Shown in pieces: positions 42,789 through 51,886 of a stretch of DNA of 64,000 bases. Source of the stretch: Ignavibacteriota bacterium (GTDB lineage: Bacteria; Bacteroidota; Ignavibacteria; SZUA-365); the NCBI GenBank assembly GCA_016218045.1, contig JACRFB010000016.1, positions 1 through 64,000 of the forward strand, written 5' to 3'. Under the pieces are notes generated by a model. The model did no database searches. It was not told the DNA's origin and saw only the letters and a list, made by a program, of their open reading frames with translations. The position numbers were made by a program, and so were the translations under genes. Each line of letters opens with the position of its first letter. Within the stretch, counting starts at the first letter, position 1.

Positions 42789-43760
42789 CTACTTCGAACG
42801 CGCCACCACAAATTGTGTGAATTGTTCGAGTGCGCTGCGGTACGCCGAGGGCGCAAGCCCTGCAAGGTTTTCCAAAGCCGCATCGCGGTACTGGAGCGCC
42901 AGCGACTCCGCGTATTCGATTCCCCCGAAGTCGGTCACGAACGCGATGACGTCTTGGATGCCCCGCCGTGTGATTCCCTGTTTCAGCATGCGAAGCACCG
43001 CCCGGCGTTGTTTTGTGGGGGCCTTCGACATCGCGTGCAGCAGTGGCAGCGTGAATTTTTTTTCCTTGAGATCGCCGCCCACGGGCTTTCCGATCAGACT
43101 CTCCTTGCCGAGAAAATCGAGCAGGTCGTCGCGGATCTGGAATGCGATGCCCAGATTCTCGCCGAAAGCGCGCATCGACGCGATGCGGGTCTCATCGTCA
43201 CAGGCACTGCGTGCTCCGATCTCGCAGCAGCTCGAGAGCAGCGATGCGGTCTTGTCGGAAATGATCCGGAAGTAGGTCTGCTCGTCGTTGTTCATGCGCC
43301 GCGTCTTCTGGATCTGCAGAAGCTCTCCCTCGCTCATTCTGCGCACGGCGTCGGAGGTGATGCGGAGGAATTCGAAATCCCTGCCGTCGAGTGATACGAG
43401 CAGTCCGCGTGAGAGGATGTAATCTCCCATCAGCACGGCCACCTTGTTCTTCCAGACCGCGTTAATGGACGCGAGGCCGCGCCGCGTGCCGGCTTCGTCC
43501 ACAACATCGTCGTGTATCAATGTGGCCGTGTGCAGCAGCTCCACCAATGTCGCTCCACGGTAGGTGCTTTCGCCGATGCCGCCACACGCGCCGGCGGAGA
43601 GCAAGACCAGCGCGGGACGCACGCGTTTGCCCTTGCTGCGCGCAACGTACCGCACAACCGCGTCGACTATCCCGACGTTCGATTTCAGCGCGGCGCGGAA
43701 ATGGTCTTCAAACTGCGACAGCTCGCGTCTGACGGGAGCGATGATGGTATTGACGTTCAA
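42789..43760 (-). CDS. Polyprenyl (octaprenyl-type) diphosphate synthase
   Basis: This trans-isoprenyl diphosphate synthase of 323 aa has both aspartate-rich motifs: LIHDDVVDEAGTRRG (first) and FQIRDDLLDFLG (second), and GDYILSRG. It would make the long side chain of menaquinone or a similar lipid. The start is a TTG at 43760 that overlaps the tatC stop (TTGA at 43757-43760), with AGGA a few bases upstream, so it is translationally coupled to tatC. Confidence 0.9.
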   Translation of the reverse strand: MNVNTIIAPVRRELSQFEDHFRAALKSNVGIVDAVVRYVARSKGKRVRPALVLLSAGACGGIGESTYRGATLVELLHTATLIHDDVVDEAGTRRGLASINAVWKNKVAVLMGDYILSRGLLVSLDGRDFEFLRITSDAVRRMSEGELLQIQKTRRMNNDEQTYFRIISDKTASLLSSCCEIGARSACDDETRIASMRAFGENLGIAFQIRDDLLDFLGKESLIGKPVGGDLKEKKFTLPLLHAMSKAPTKQRRAVLRMLKQGITRRGIQDVIAFVTDFGGIEYAESLALQYRDAALENLAGLAPSAYRSALEQFTQFVVARSK

Positions 43761-44545
43761 GAAGGATCCTGCTTATGCTCTTCGGCGATCTGCGCGCGCC
43801 TTTTCTTGCGGCTGACGAGCTTGGCGATCCAGATGCTGATTTCGTACAGCCCGACCATCGGAATGGCGAGCAGCAGCATGTTGTAGGGATCGGGAGTCGG
43901 AGTGAGAAACGCGGCGACGATGAGGATGATGATGACGGCGTGGCGCCAGTACTTGCGCATGAACTGGGGCGTGAGGATGCCGAGTCGCGCGAGAAAGGCC
44001 GACACCATCGGAAGCTCGAACACGAGGCCTGCGCCGAGCATCAGATTGAGAATGAAGTTGAAATACTCGTCGATGGAAATGTTGTTCTCGATCAGCGGCG
44101 TCCCGAACGAAACGAAGAAGGAAAACGCTGCGGGAAGGATCACGAAATAGGCGAATGCCACGCCGGCAAGGAAACAGAAGGACGAGAAGACCACAATCCA
44201 CCGGATGTACTTCCGCTCATGGGGATACAAGCCCGGCGAGACAAACAGCCAGATCTGCAGAAGGATGTTTGGTATGCTGAGGATGATGCCGCCGAAGAGG
44301 GATACCTGCATGTACAGGAACAACTGGCCGAAAGGACGGAGGTTCTGCAATTGCAGATGGTTCTCCTTGGCGGGGCGCAGCAGCACGTCCTCCATCAGGA
44401 AATCCTTGAACGCCCACACGACGGCCGAGCCGATCACGATGCCCAGCAGGGTGTAAATGATGCGCCAGCGCAGTTCCTCGAGATGATCGAGGAACGACAT
44501 GTCCTTGATGCCTCGCGATTCCTGTGCTTCGTGTGTGTCGCTCAT
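43757..44545 (-). CDS. tatC: Sec-independent protein translocase TatC
   Basis: TatC is the signal-peptide receptor of the twin-arginine translocon. The 262-aa protein has six membrane helices and the conserved segments FLDHLEELRWRI at the N-terminus, LWLFVSPGLYPHERKY-like PGLYPHERKYI, and the P/E motif region FELPMVSAFLARLG. The C-terminus is charged and cytoplasmic. No tatA or tatB is in the window. It is coupled to the polyprenyl synthase gene by a 4-nt overlap. Confidence 0.95.
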   Translation of the reverse strand: MSDTHEAQESRGIKDMSFLDHLEELRWRIIYTLLGIVIGSAVVWAFKDFLMEDVLLRPAKENHLQLQNLRPFGQLFLYMQVSLFGGIILSIPNILLQIWLFVSPGLYPHERKYIRWIVVFSSFCFLAGVAFAYFVILPAAFSFFVSFGTPLIENNISIDEYFNFILNLMLGAGLVFELPMVSAFLARLGILTPQFMRKYWRHAVIIILIVAAFLTPTPDPYNMLLLAIPMVGLYEISIWIAKLVSRKKRRAQIAEEHKQDPS

Positions 44546-44579
44546 GATGGTCTGTTGCGGCGCCCTAGTGGTCCGGTGC

Positions 44580-45368
44580 TCAGCCGCGCGGGGCTGATGT
44601 GTCGCGGTGTACGACCATCGCGGAGGCCTGGGCCGTCGGCATGATCACTATTTGATTCACGCTCACGTGCGGCGGACGGGTGATGCAGTACAATACCGCG
44701 TCGGCCACGTCGTCGGGCGTGCATGGAGTCAGGCCTTCGTACACCTTTTTCGCGCGCTCCGTGTCGCCGTGAAACCGCACGACGCTGAAATTGGTCTCTA
44801 CCAGGCCCGGATCCACGGTGCTGACGCGCAGCGGCGTGTCCACCAGATCCATGCGTAACGATTTTGTGATGGCGTCGACCGCAAACTTCGTTGCGTTGTA
44901 CACCGCGCCCATCGGGTATGCCTCGTGGCCCGCGATGGAGCCGATGTTGACGATGTGTCCGCGTCCGCGTGCCACCATGCCCGGCACCAGCGCGCGTGTC
45001 ACAAGCAGAAGCCCTGTGACGTTGGTGTCGATCATCTCCTGCCAATCGGCGGGATCGCCGGTGTACAGCTTCTCAAGTCCGCGCGGCACGCCCGCGTTGT
45101 TCACGAGAATGTCTACTTCGCACCACTCGGGCGGGAGCGACTCGATGGCGCTGAATACGGCTTTGGAGTCGCGGACGTCGAAGGGAAGTGTGTACACGTC
45201 CGCGTTGTGTGTGTGTCGTATCATTCGTGCGACGTCCTCGAGCACGTCCGCGCGACGCGCGGTGATGATCACGCGCGCGCCGGCCTGCGCACATGCCTCG
45301 GCGCACGATTTGCCTATTCCCGACGTTGCACCGGTGATCAGTGCAATTCGTCCCTGAAGCGATATCAT
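44580..45368 (-). CDS. Short-chain dehydrogenase/reductase (YdfG-like)
   Basis: The 262-aa SDR has the N-terminal cofactor motif ITGATSGIGKSCAE, NNAGVPRG, catalytic Ser in VNIGSIAGHEAYP and YNATKFAVDAI with Tyr-x3-Lys. The pattern is closest to NADP-dependent 3-hydroxy acid dehydrogenases such as YdfG, but substrate specificity cannot be read. The ATG at 45368 is preferred to the open frame to 45434. Confidence 0.85.
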   Translation of the reverse strand: MISLQGRIALITGATSGIGKSCAEACAQAGARVIITARRADVLEDVARMIRHTHNADVYTLPFDVRDSKAVFSAIESLPPEWCEVDILVNNAGVPRGLEKLYTGDPADWQEMIDTNVTGLLLVTRALVPGMVARGRGHIVNIGSIAGHEAYPMGAVYNATKFAVDAITKSLRMDLVDTPLRVSTVDPGLVETNFSVVRFHGDTERAKKVYEGLTPCTPDDVADAVLYCITRPPHVSVNQIVIMPTAQASAMVVHRDTSAPRG

Positions 45369-45399
45369 CCGCGTCCTCGCTGTTCCTTGTGTGCCGGTG

Positions 45400-46479
45400 T
45401 CAGACCGTCTGTGCCGGTTCGTGTGCTCCGTCACGCAGGGCGCGCAGTTCCTCTTCCGCCTCGCGGAGCCGCGCCTCGAGTGTCCGTACCGTGGCGATCA
45501 GATCGGGAACCTGCCTCATGGCGGCTTCCTGCCTGAGTTCGTCATGGATTTCGTGCGCGGGAGATCCACGGTAGGTTTTGCCCGGCTGCATAATCGACTT
45601 CGATACGCCCGACTGGGCACCGACCGTCACGTTTTCCGCAATTTCAATATGGCCGACAAGCCCCGCTTGTCCCGCGATGATCACATGCGAGCCGAGTGTG
45701 GTGCTGCCTGATATGCCGGCCTGAGCGGCAATAACGGTGTCCTCGCCCACGATCACGTTGTGCGCGATCTGAATGAGGTTGTCGAGTTTCGCGCCGCGCC
45801 GGATAATGGTGTCGCCGAGAGCCCCGCGATCGACGGTGCTGTTCGCGCCGATCTCGACGTCGTCGCCGATCACCACGCTGCCGACCTGGGGGATCTTCAT
45901 GTACGAGCCGGCCGCCGGAGCGAAGCCGAAGCCGTCACTTCCGATGGTTGCTCCGCCGTGAATGATGACCCGGTTGCCGATGCTCGCGCGGGCGAGGATC
46001 GAGACGTTCGGGTAGATCAGGCACTGTTCCCCGATGTGCACACCCTCGCCGATTACTGCGCCCGCGTGCAGAACCGTGCCGTCTCCCACCGCCGCGCCAG
46101 CCTCGACGACGACCCCTGCACCGATGCGGACGCGCGCACCGATTCGTGCGCTTGGATCGATGATGGCCGAGGGGTGAATCTCGGTTTCACGCGGCGAGGG
46201 TGCCGGATGAAAGTGGCGCAGGGCAAGGGCGAAACTGAGATATGGATCCTTGACACGGATGACCGCCACATCCTCGCGCAGGAAGGGAAGCGTCTCGTCG
46301 AGTATGATGGCCGACGCGCGGGTGGTGGCGAGGAAACGGTCGTATTTCTTGTTCGCCAGAAACGTGATGTCGCCCTGCTCCGCGGAATCAATCGGTGCAA
46401 GACCGCGCAGTTCCACGTCGCCCGGCCCGGAATACCGGCCGCCCAGCAGGGCGGCGAGTTCGTGTACGGTCACGTTCAT
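45400..46479 (-). CDS. lpxD: UDP-3-O-(3-hydroxyacyl)glucosamine N-acyltransferase LpxD
   Basis: LpxD adds the second acyl chain in lipid A synthesis. The 359-aa protein has the N-terminal uridine-binding domain (VTVHELAALLGGRYSGPG, PIDSAEQGDITFLANKKY) and a left-handed beta-helix of hexapeptide repeats, with the active-site region around IIHGGATIGSDGFGFAP and a C-terminal coiled helix. It follows the two ompH genes in the standard bamA-ompH-lpxD order. The ATG at 46479 is chosen because it begins the conserved N-terminus. Confidence 0.95.
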   Translation of the reverse strand: MNVTVHELAALLGGRYSGPGDVELRGLAPIDSAEQGDITFLANKKYDRFLATTRASAIILDETLPFLREDVAVIRVKDPYLSFALALRHFHPAPSPRETEIHPSAIIDPSARIGARVRIGAGVVVEAGAAVGDGTVLHAGAVIGEGVHIGEQCLIYPNVSILARASIGNRVIIHGGATIGSDGFGFAPAAGSYMKIPQVGSVVIGDDVEIGANSTVDRGALGDTIIRRGAKLDNLIQIAHNVIVGEDTVIAAQAGISGSTTLGSHVIIAGQAGLVGHIEIAENVTVGAQSGVSKSIMQPGKTYRGSPAHEIHDELRQEAAMRQVPDLIATVRTLEARLREAEEELRALRDGAHEPAQTV

Positions 46480-46489
46480 GGCTTGAATA

Positions 46490-47134
46490 TCACTTGTCCC
46501 GTGGAGGCATGGAAGGCGGCTGTGTCGGGGGCATGGATGGGCGCGAGCCGGGATCTGACTGCGTCCCGGGCTGACCCTCCTGTGTGCCGCCCTCGCCACT
46601 TACTGTGCGCGCGGGCAGAAGTTTCGTGATTCTCTCAACCGCCTGCTTCGTGAGATCCAGGGACTCCTTTCCGTAGATGATCATCGCGCCGCTGCTCTTG
46701 TCGAGAATGTAATCGTAGCCGAGTTCGACGGCGAGCTGCTTGACCTGCTCGAACACGACGTTCTGAACCGGCTGCATCAGCTCGTTTTCCTTCTGGAACA
46801 GTTCGCCGTTCTGGCCGAATTTCTTGTCGCGGAAATCCATGATCTGCCGGTCCAGTTCCTGCAACTCACGCTCGGCGTTCGCGCGCCCCTGATCGGTCAG
46901 AATCAGCTTGCGCTTGTCGTAGTCGTTGAATTTCTGCTGCCACGATTTTTCCAGCGCGTCGAGTTCCTTCTGCCATCCTTCCACCATGACATCGAGCTTG
47001 CGCTGGGCTTCCTGCGCGTCGGGTATCGCCTTCATGATAGCGGCGATATCCACATAGGCGATTTTCTGCTGCGCCCGCAGCGGCACGATCGCTGCCGCGA
47101 GGATGATGAGAGAGAGGAACGCGAACCGTTTCAT
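46490..47134 (-). CDS. OmpH/Skp family periplasmic chaperone with Pro-rich tail
   Basis: The 214-aa protein has a signal peptide (about 1-22), the OmpH start IAYVDIAAIMKAIPDAQEA, a long coiled coil (about 45-120) and the C-terminal strand GYDYILDKSSGAMIIYG. Skp-like trimers hold unfolded outer-membrane proteins for BamA. Unlike the other copy, it ends with a ~35-residue Pro/Gly/Ser tail. It is the second of two tandem ompH genes. Confidence 0.88.
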   Translation of the reverse strand: MKRFAFLSLIILAAAIVPLRAQQKIAYVDIAAIMKAIPDAQEAQRKLDVMVEGWQKELDALEKSWQQKFNDYDKRKLILTDQGRANAERELQELDRQIMDFRDKKFGQNGELFQKENELMQPVQNVVFEQVKQLAVELGYDYILDKSSGAMIIYGKESLDLTKQAVERITKLLPARTVSGEGGTQEGQPGTQSDPGSRPSMPPTQPPSMPPRDK

Positions 47135-47152
47135 GGCGACCCTTCCGTTGAA

Positions 47153-47686
47153 TTATTTGGAACCGCGCTTGAGATAATCGAGAACCAGGTTTGTGTAGTC
47201 GTACTTCACGTCGGCATACAGCAGAAGCATCACGGGCGAGTCCTGCGCCTTGTCGAAAATGAAATTGAGCTTCTCCTTCTGCGCAACTTCCTCGATGGCC
47301 TTTAATATCTTTTCCTTCAGCGGCGCCGTGGTCTTGGCCTGCAATGCCTGGGCCTCGGCCTGCTTTGCCGATTCGAACTCGCGGAGCTGGCGCTCTTCCT
47401 TCGACAACTCCTGAAGACGCTGCTGCTTCGCCGCATCGGTCATGGGTCCGCTCTGCTGCTGCTGAAACGTTTCAACTTTCTGCTGGAAATCCTTGCTCAT
47501 CATCTCGAGTGTATCACGCCACGCAGAGAGCTTTGTCTCGAGATCTTTCCTGATTTTCTGTGCCTCGGGAAGGTCTTCAAAGATTTTTGCGGAATTGACG
47601 AAGCCCAGCTTCAGCGTCTGTGCGGCACCGGTCGCGGTGAGGAGGCAGAAAAGAAGCGCGGGAAGGAAGAGACGATGGATGTTCAC
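47153..47686 (-). CDS. OmpH/Skp family periplasmic chaperone
   Basis: The 177-aa protein has a signal peptide (about 1-22), KLGFVNSAKIFEDLPEAQKI, a coiled-coil middle with Gln/Lys/Glu-rich heptads (about 40-135) and the terminal KLNFIFDKAQDSPVMLLLY. It lies between bamA and the second ompH gene, as in many Bacteroidota, and is the likely partner of BamA in outer-membrane protein assembly. Confidence 0.9.
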   Translation of the reverse strand: MNIHRLFLPALLFCLLTATGAAQTLKLGFVNSAKIFEDLPEAQKIRKDLETKLSAWRDTLEMMSKDFQQKVETFQQQQSGPMTDAAKQQRLQELSKEERQLREFESAKQAEAQALQAKTTAPLKEKILKAIEEVAQKEKLNFIFDKAQDSPVMLLLYADVKYDYTNLVLDYLKRGSK

Positions 47687-47734
47687 AAAGACCTCGTTGG
47701 GTGTATGAAATTGCAGAAAAAATCAGTGTCGCTG

Positions 47735-50113
47735 TTAGAAGCCGCGTCCGAACTGGAAGTGGAAATGCCAGCCGTCCGGTTGTCCATCCTTCGGCTCCAC
47801 GTCGTCGAATCCGTATCCGTAGTCGAATCCGATGAGGCCGACGCCCTGAATGAGCAGGCGCGCGCCGATGCCGGCGCTGCGTTTCAGATCGAAGGGATAG
47901 ATCGAGCGGTCGTTTTTCCATACGTTGCCCGCCTCCGCAAAGGCGAGAACATAGACGGGCATCGGATTGATCGTCAGTGCAAAGCGCAGCTCGGCGACGT
48001 ACCGCGCAAACACGGTGCCGTTCACAACCTGGCCGTTCTCGCGCGGACCGATGCTGCGGTCCTCGTAGCCGCGAAGCGGCTTGGTCTGGACCTGCAGACC
48101 ATTGCCGCCCATGAAGTAATACTCTATCGGCGGGATGTATGAATCAGCTTCGAAACCCTTGATGAAACCGATTTCCGCACCGGTGTACAGCGTCATGCGG
48201 TTCATGTCTCCCAGCTTCATCAGCGGCGTGAACCAGTCCATCGACAACTCGTGCTTGTGGTAATCGACGGATCCGGGCAGCGGACCGCCGCTCAACTCGG
48301 TGGTGAGCGCGATTCGTGAGCCCTGGCTCGGGAAAATCGGACTGTCGAGACTGTTACGCGAGAGAACCTGCGTGAGACTCACCTGCGAATAGTTGCCGGT
48401 GCGGTAGTAACTGCCGCCGTCAAGCACGCTGAGCTGCTGGAAGCGCAGGAACCAGTCCGCGCGCACGAAATCGTCCGGCCACGACAAACGACGTCCGAGG
48501 TTCAGCGAGGCGCCGGTATTGCGCAGATCGAAATAGTACTGCTGGCGCTGATCGTAGACGGAGAAGCCGACGGAAGTGGGCGTGTCGAAAAGCCACGGCT
48601 CGGTAAATGAGAGGGAGAAGATCCGGAAGCGCGACGCTTCGCCGAATTGCCACTCGAAATTCAGAATCTGACCCGCGCCGCCTGAAAACGGTTCGCTGAT
48701 GTTGAAATTGTTGAACGTCAACCCCAGCGCGCCCGTTGCACCAAAGGTGCCGCTGTATCCGACCGAGGCGTTGAATGTATCGCTGGAACGCTCCTCGATG
48801 TTGTACAGGATGTCGACCGTGGAATCACTCGCCATCTGTGGCTCGGGACGAATGGTCTCGGGATTAAAATAATTCAGCGTGGCAAGCTCGCGGATGCTGC
48901 GGATGATGGCGGATCTGCTGAAGTAGTCGCTGGGCCATGTATACAGGACGCGACGGATGATGCGATCCTGTGTTTTGTTGTTGCCCTTCACGGTCACGTG
49001 GCCGATCTTGAACTTGTTGCTCTCCGTCACCGTTATCACAACGTCGATGCTGTCGTCCGCCACGCGTATGCGCTCGTCCTGCGCGTAGAACCGCAGGAAA
49101 CCGTTGTCGAGATACAGCGAGGCGACGTCGGTCTGGTCCTTGTTGCCGCGCAGATTCTCATCGAATTTCACCGCGTTGAAAATGCTGCCGGGCCGCAGGT
49201 CGAGCCGCGCCGTAAGCACGGAGTCCTCGTACTTGGTGTTGCCCTTCCAGATGATGTTCCGCACGTAGGAGGGCTTGCCCTCTTCGACGGTGATCTTGAT
49301 GTACATCTCCTCGCGCGAATCGTTGTAGGTGAGGTCCACCTTGCGGATCTCGGCGTCAAGATACCCGTGCTCGCGGTACAGCGAGAGTATCGCGGTGCTG
49401 TCCTTCACGAATTTCTTTCTGTCGAAATTTGCGCTGGACCAGAATTTCCACCACGTCTTCTCGGAAGTCTCGTCCATCGCCCCTTTCAGATCACCTTCCT
49501 CAAAGTGGTTGTTGCCTTCGAAGGTGATCGAGGCGACTTCGACCTCGGGCCCCTCGTCGATGAGCACTGTGAGCACGGCGCGGCCCGCGGCCGCGGTGTC
49601 GGGCTCAGTCACGAAGGTCACACGTGCAAGCATGTAGCCCTTCTCTTCGTAGGAGGTGAGCAAGCGCTTGCGAATGGCATCGAAGGAATGCGGACGAAGA
49701 AACTGACCTTTCATGAGCCCGACTTTTCCGAGCACGGTTTCCGTGTCGAACTCCTTGTTGCCCTGCACGTCGACGCGTTCGAGCCGTTCATATTCACGCA
49801 CCTGTATCGTCAGAAACACGCCGTCAGGCATCTCCCGGTCGATGAGGATGTTGATGTCGCTGAAAACGTTCATGGCCCAGAGCTGCGATATCGCCTTCTG
49901 CGTCTGGTCGCCGGGCACCAGGATTTCCTGACCCTGGCGCAAACCCGCGCGAAGGATGATCGTCGAGGCGTCGGTGGATGTGTTGCCCTCCACCGAAACA
50001 CCGAGGACTTTGTACGGCTTCTGGCCGGGGGTTGACTGTGCCGCGGCGGTTACGCTCAACACGAGCAGCAACAGCACCGCGCCGATAGCGCGCTTAAACT
50101 CTCGTGACTGCAT
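47735..50113 (-). CDS. bamA: Outer membrane protein assembly factor BamA
   Basis: BamA inserts beta-barrel proteins into the outer membrane. The 792-aa protein has a signal peptide (about 1-25), five POTRA domains (for example VLGVSVEGNTSTDASTII, ERVDVQGNKEFDTETVLG, IGHVTVKGNNKTQDRII) and a 16-strand barrel with the loop-6 RGY motif in TKPLRGYEDRSIGP and the terminal aromatic FGRGF. The start overlaps uppS by 20 nt, so the two genes are translationally linked. Confidence 0.95.
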   Translation of the reverse strand: MQSREFKRAIGAVLLLLVLSVTAAAQSTPGQKPYKVLGVSVEGNTSTDASTIILRAGLRQGQEILVPGDQTQKAISQLWAMNVFSDINILIDREMPDGVFLTIQVREYERLERVDVQGNKEFDTETVLGKVGLMKGQFLRPHSFDAIRKRLLTSYEEKGYMLARVTFVTEPDTAAAGRAVLTVLIDEGPEVEVASITFEGNNHFEEGDLKGAMDETSEKTWWKFWSSANFDRKKFVKDSTAILSLYREHGYLDAEIRKVDLTYNDSREEMYIKITVEEGKPSYVRNIIWKGNTKYEDSVLTARLDLRPGSIFNAVKFDENLRGNKDQTDVASLYLDNGFLRFYAQDERIRVADDSIDVVITVTESNKFKIGHVTVKGNNKTQDRIIRRVLYTWPSDYFSRSAIIRSIRELATLNYFNPETIRPEPQMASDSTVDILYNIEERSSDTFNASVGYSGTFGATGALGLTFNNFNISEPFSGGAGQILNFEWQFGEASRFRIFSLSFTEPWLFDTPTSVGFSVYDQRQQYYFDLRNTGASLNLGRRLSWPDDFVRADWFLRFQQLSVLDGGSYYRTGNYSQVSLTQVLSRNSLDSPIFPSQGSRIALTTELSGGPLPGSVDYHKHELSMDWFTPLMKLGDMNRMTLYTGAEIGFIKGFEADSYIPPIEYYFMGGNGLQVQTKPLRGYEDRSIGPRENGQVVNGTVFARYVAELRFALTINPMPVYVLAFAEAGNVWKNDRSIYPFDLKRSAGIGARLLIQGVGLIGFDYGYGFDDVEPKDGQPDGWHFHFQFGRGF

Positions 50114-50924
50114 TCACTCGTTCTTCTTGTACCGTCGCTCGCGCCGGTGTGTTCGACAATTGTTCACTTACCAGTCCAAAGCGCCGTTCCCGTTTCTGAA
50201 ACGAGAGAACCGCTTCGTACAACTCCGTCCGTCGAAACTGCGGCCAGTACACGGGACTGATAAAAAACTCTGTATATGCCAACTCCCAAAGAAGGAAATT
50301 GCTCAGGCGCATCTCTCCGCTCGTGCGGATGAGAAGGTCCGGATCCGGTATGCCCGCGGTCGAAAGAAAGGAGGCCACGAGCTGTTCGTCGATGTCCTCC
50401 GGCGAGATCTTTCCGCTACGTGATTCGATCGCAATGCGCCGGATTGCGCGCACGACGTCCCAGCGGCCGCTGTAACTCAATGCCAGATTCAGGGTCAGCC
50501 CGGGATTGTCTTTTGTGCGCTGCACGGCGTCCTGCAACTCACGCTGCGCCTCCTTCGGCAACTGTGTGAGATCGCCGATCGTGGTAAGCCGGATCTGGTT
50601 CTTGTGCAGATCGTTTATCTCCTGCCGCAGCGACGTGACAAGCAGGCTCATCAAAGTCGATACCTCGTCCTTCGGACGCCGCCAATTCTCGGTTGAGAAG
50701 GCGTAGAGCGTCAGGTATTTCACGCCGAGTTCGCCGCAGACGGTGACGATTTCACGCACCGAACGGACACCCTCGCGGTGTCCGATCGCCCGCGGCATAC
50801 CCTTCGATTTTGCCCAACGGCCGTTGCCGTCCATGATGATCGCAATGTGCTGCGGAATCGGCCCGGACTCCTTGAGTGCCTCGGGCGAGACTTCTGCCGC
50901 CTTTGCGGATCGCTTATATGCCAC
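50094..50924 (-). CDS. uppS: Isoprenyl transferase (undecaprenyl diphosphate synthase)
   Basis: UppS makes the C55 carrier lipid for peptidoglycan and other surface polymers. The 276-aa protein has the catalytic motif IAIIMDGNGRWAKSKG, GVRSVREIV, YLTLYAFSTENWRRP, and LIRTSGEMRLSNFLLWELAY. The start is a GTG at 50924 with GAGG 5 nt upstream. The 3' end overlaps bamA by 20 nt. Confidence 0.94.
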   Translation of the reverse strand: MAYKRSAKAAEVSPEALKESGPIPQHIAIIMDGNGRWAKSKGMPRAIGHREGVRSVREIVTVCGELGVKYLTLYAFSTENWRRPKDEVSTLMSLLVTSLRQEINDLHKNQIRLTTIGDLTQLPKEAQRELQDAVQRTKDNPGLTLNLALSYSGRWDVVRAIRRIAIESRSGKISPEDIDEQLVASFLSTAGIPDPDLLIRTSGEMRLSNFLLWELAYTEFFISPVYWPQFRRTELYEAVLSFQKRERRFGLVSEQLSNTPARATVQEERVNAVTRV

Positions 50925-50954
50925 CTTTACCTCGCAACAAGAAAAAACATCATG

Positions 50955-50985
50955 GTAAAGTATTGGGTTGCGGTGAAAAAACCAA
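50955..50985 (-). promoter_or_regulatory. Probable promoter of the uppS-bamA operon
   Basis: On the minus strand TTG (50983-50985) is followed after 20 nt by TACTTTAC (50955-50962), one base off TAnnTTTG. It lies about 30 nt before the uppS start. Confidence 0.45.
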
Positions 50986-51042
50986 GAAAATACGGGGTAA
51001 AAGCGCGGTCATGACCGCAAGCGGCATGCGCGGATCGAGCGC

Positions 51043-51813
51043 CTAACGTATCAGCGATCGACGCGCAGCGTCAACAATTGCGATAAACGACGAGGCGGTC
51101 AGGCTCGCTCCGCCGATGAGTCCACCGTCGACATCGGGCTGGGAGAGCAGCTCGAACGCGTTGTCCGGTTTCATGCTTCCGCCGTACTGAAGAATTATTC
51201 CCGCGGCCGTTTCGTGGCCGTAGACCCGCGAAAGTACCGAACGAAGAAACGCGTGTACGTCCTGCGCTTGTCCGGGGGTGGCGTTGCGTCCGGTCCCGAT
51301 TGCCCACACGGGCTCATACGCCACGATACATCGTGCGGCGTCATCGGGTGATACCTCGGAAAAGGCGCCGAGCAGTTGTCTTTCGACAATCGATTCCGTA
51401 ATGCCGCGGTCGCGTTCGTCGAGTGTTTCGCCGATGCAGATGATCGGGGTGAGACCGACCTCGAGTGCTTTCCGGACTCGTCTGTTCACGGTCGTTTCGG
51501 TCTCGCCAAAGTACTGGCGGCGCTCCGAGTGTCCGAGTATGACGTGGGTGCAGCCGACGGCAACCAGCATGGATCCGCTCACCTCGCCGGTGTAGGCGCC
51601 GTCGTTCTCGAAGTGCATGTTCTGGGCCCCGAGGAAAATGCCGGTATTCTCGAGAAGCTGCGCCGCGGCGGCGAGCACCGGGAAAGGAGGGCAGAGCACC
51701 GCCTGCACACCGGGCTCGGTGGCAAGTGAATCGACGAGTTCACGCACCAGCATCGCTCCGCCAAACACGTCCTTGTTCATTTTCCAGTTTCCGGCGATGA
51801 TTTTGCCTCTCAT
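51043..51813 (-). CDS. tpiA: Triosephosphate isomerase
   Basis: TpiA interconverts dihydroxyacetone phosphate and glyceraldehyde 3-phosphate. The 256-aa protein has IIAGNWKMNK, the catalytic His in VILGHSERRQYF, the catalytic Glu in VAYEPVWAIGTGR, and ILQYGGSMKPDNA near the end. Length is standard. The ATG at 51813 is the first residue of the normal N-terminus; the frame opens further up at 51876. Confidence 0.97.
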   Translation of the reverse strand: MRGKIIAGNWKMNKDVFGGAMLVRELVDSLATEPGVQAVLCPPFPVLAAAAQLLENTGIFLGAQNMHFENDGAYTGEVSGSMLVAVGCTHVILGHSERRQYFGETETTVNRRVRKALEVGLTPIICIGETLDERDRGITESIVERQLLGAFSEVSPDDAARCIVAYEPVWAIGTGRNATPGQAQDVHAFLRSVLSRVYGHETAAGIILQYGGSMKPDNAFELLSQPDVDGGLIGGASLTASSFIAIVDAARRSLIR

Positions 51814-51886
51814 TGCTCTTGCTCGTGCTCCTGTGTGAATGGATCCCGGTGATTGCGTGGCAATATACACACGCATATGAGGATTG

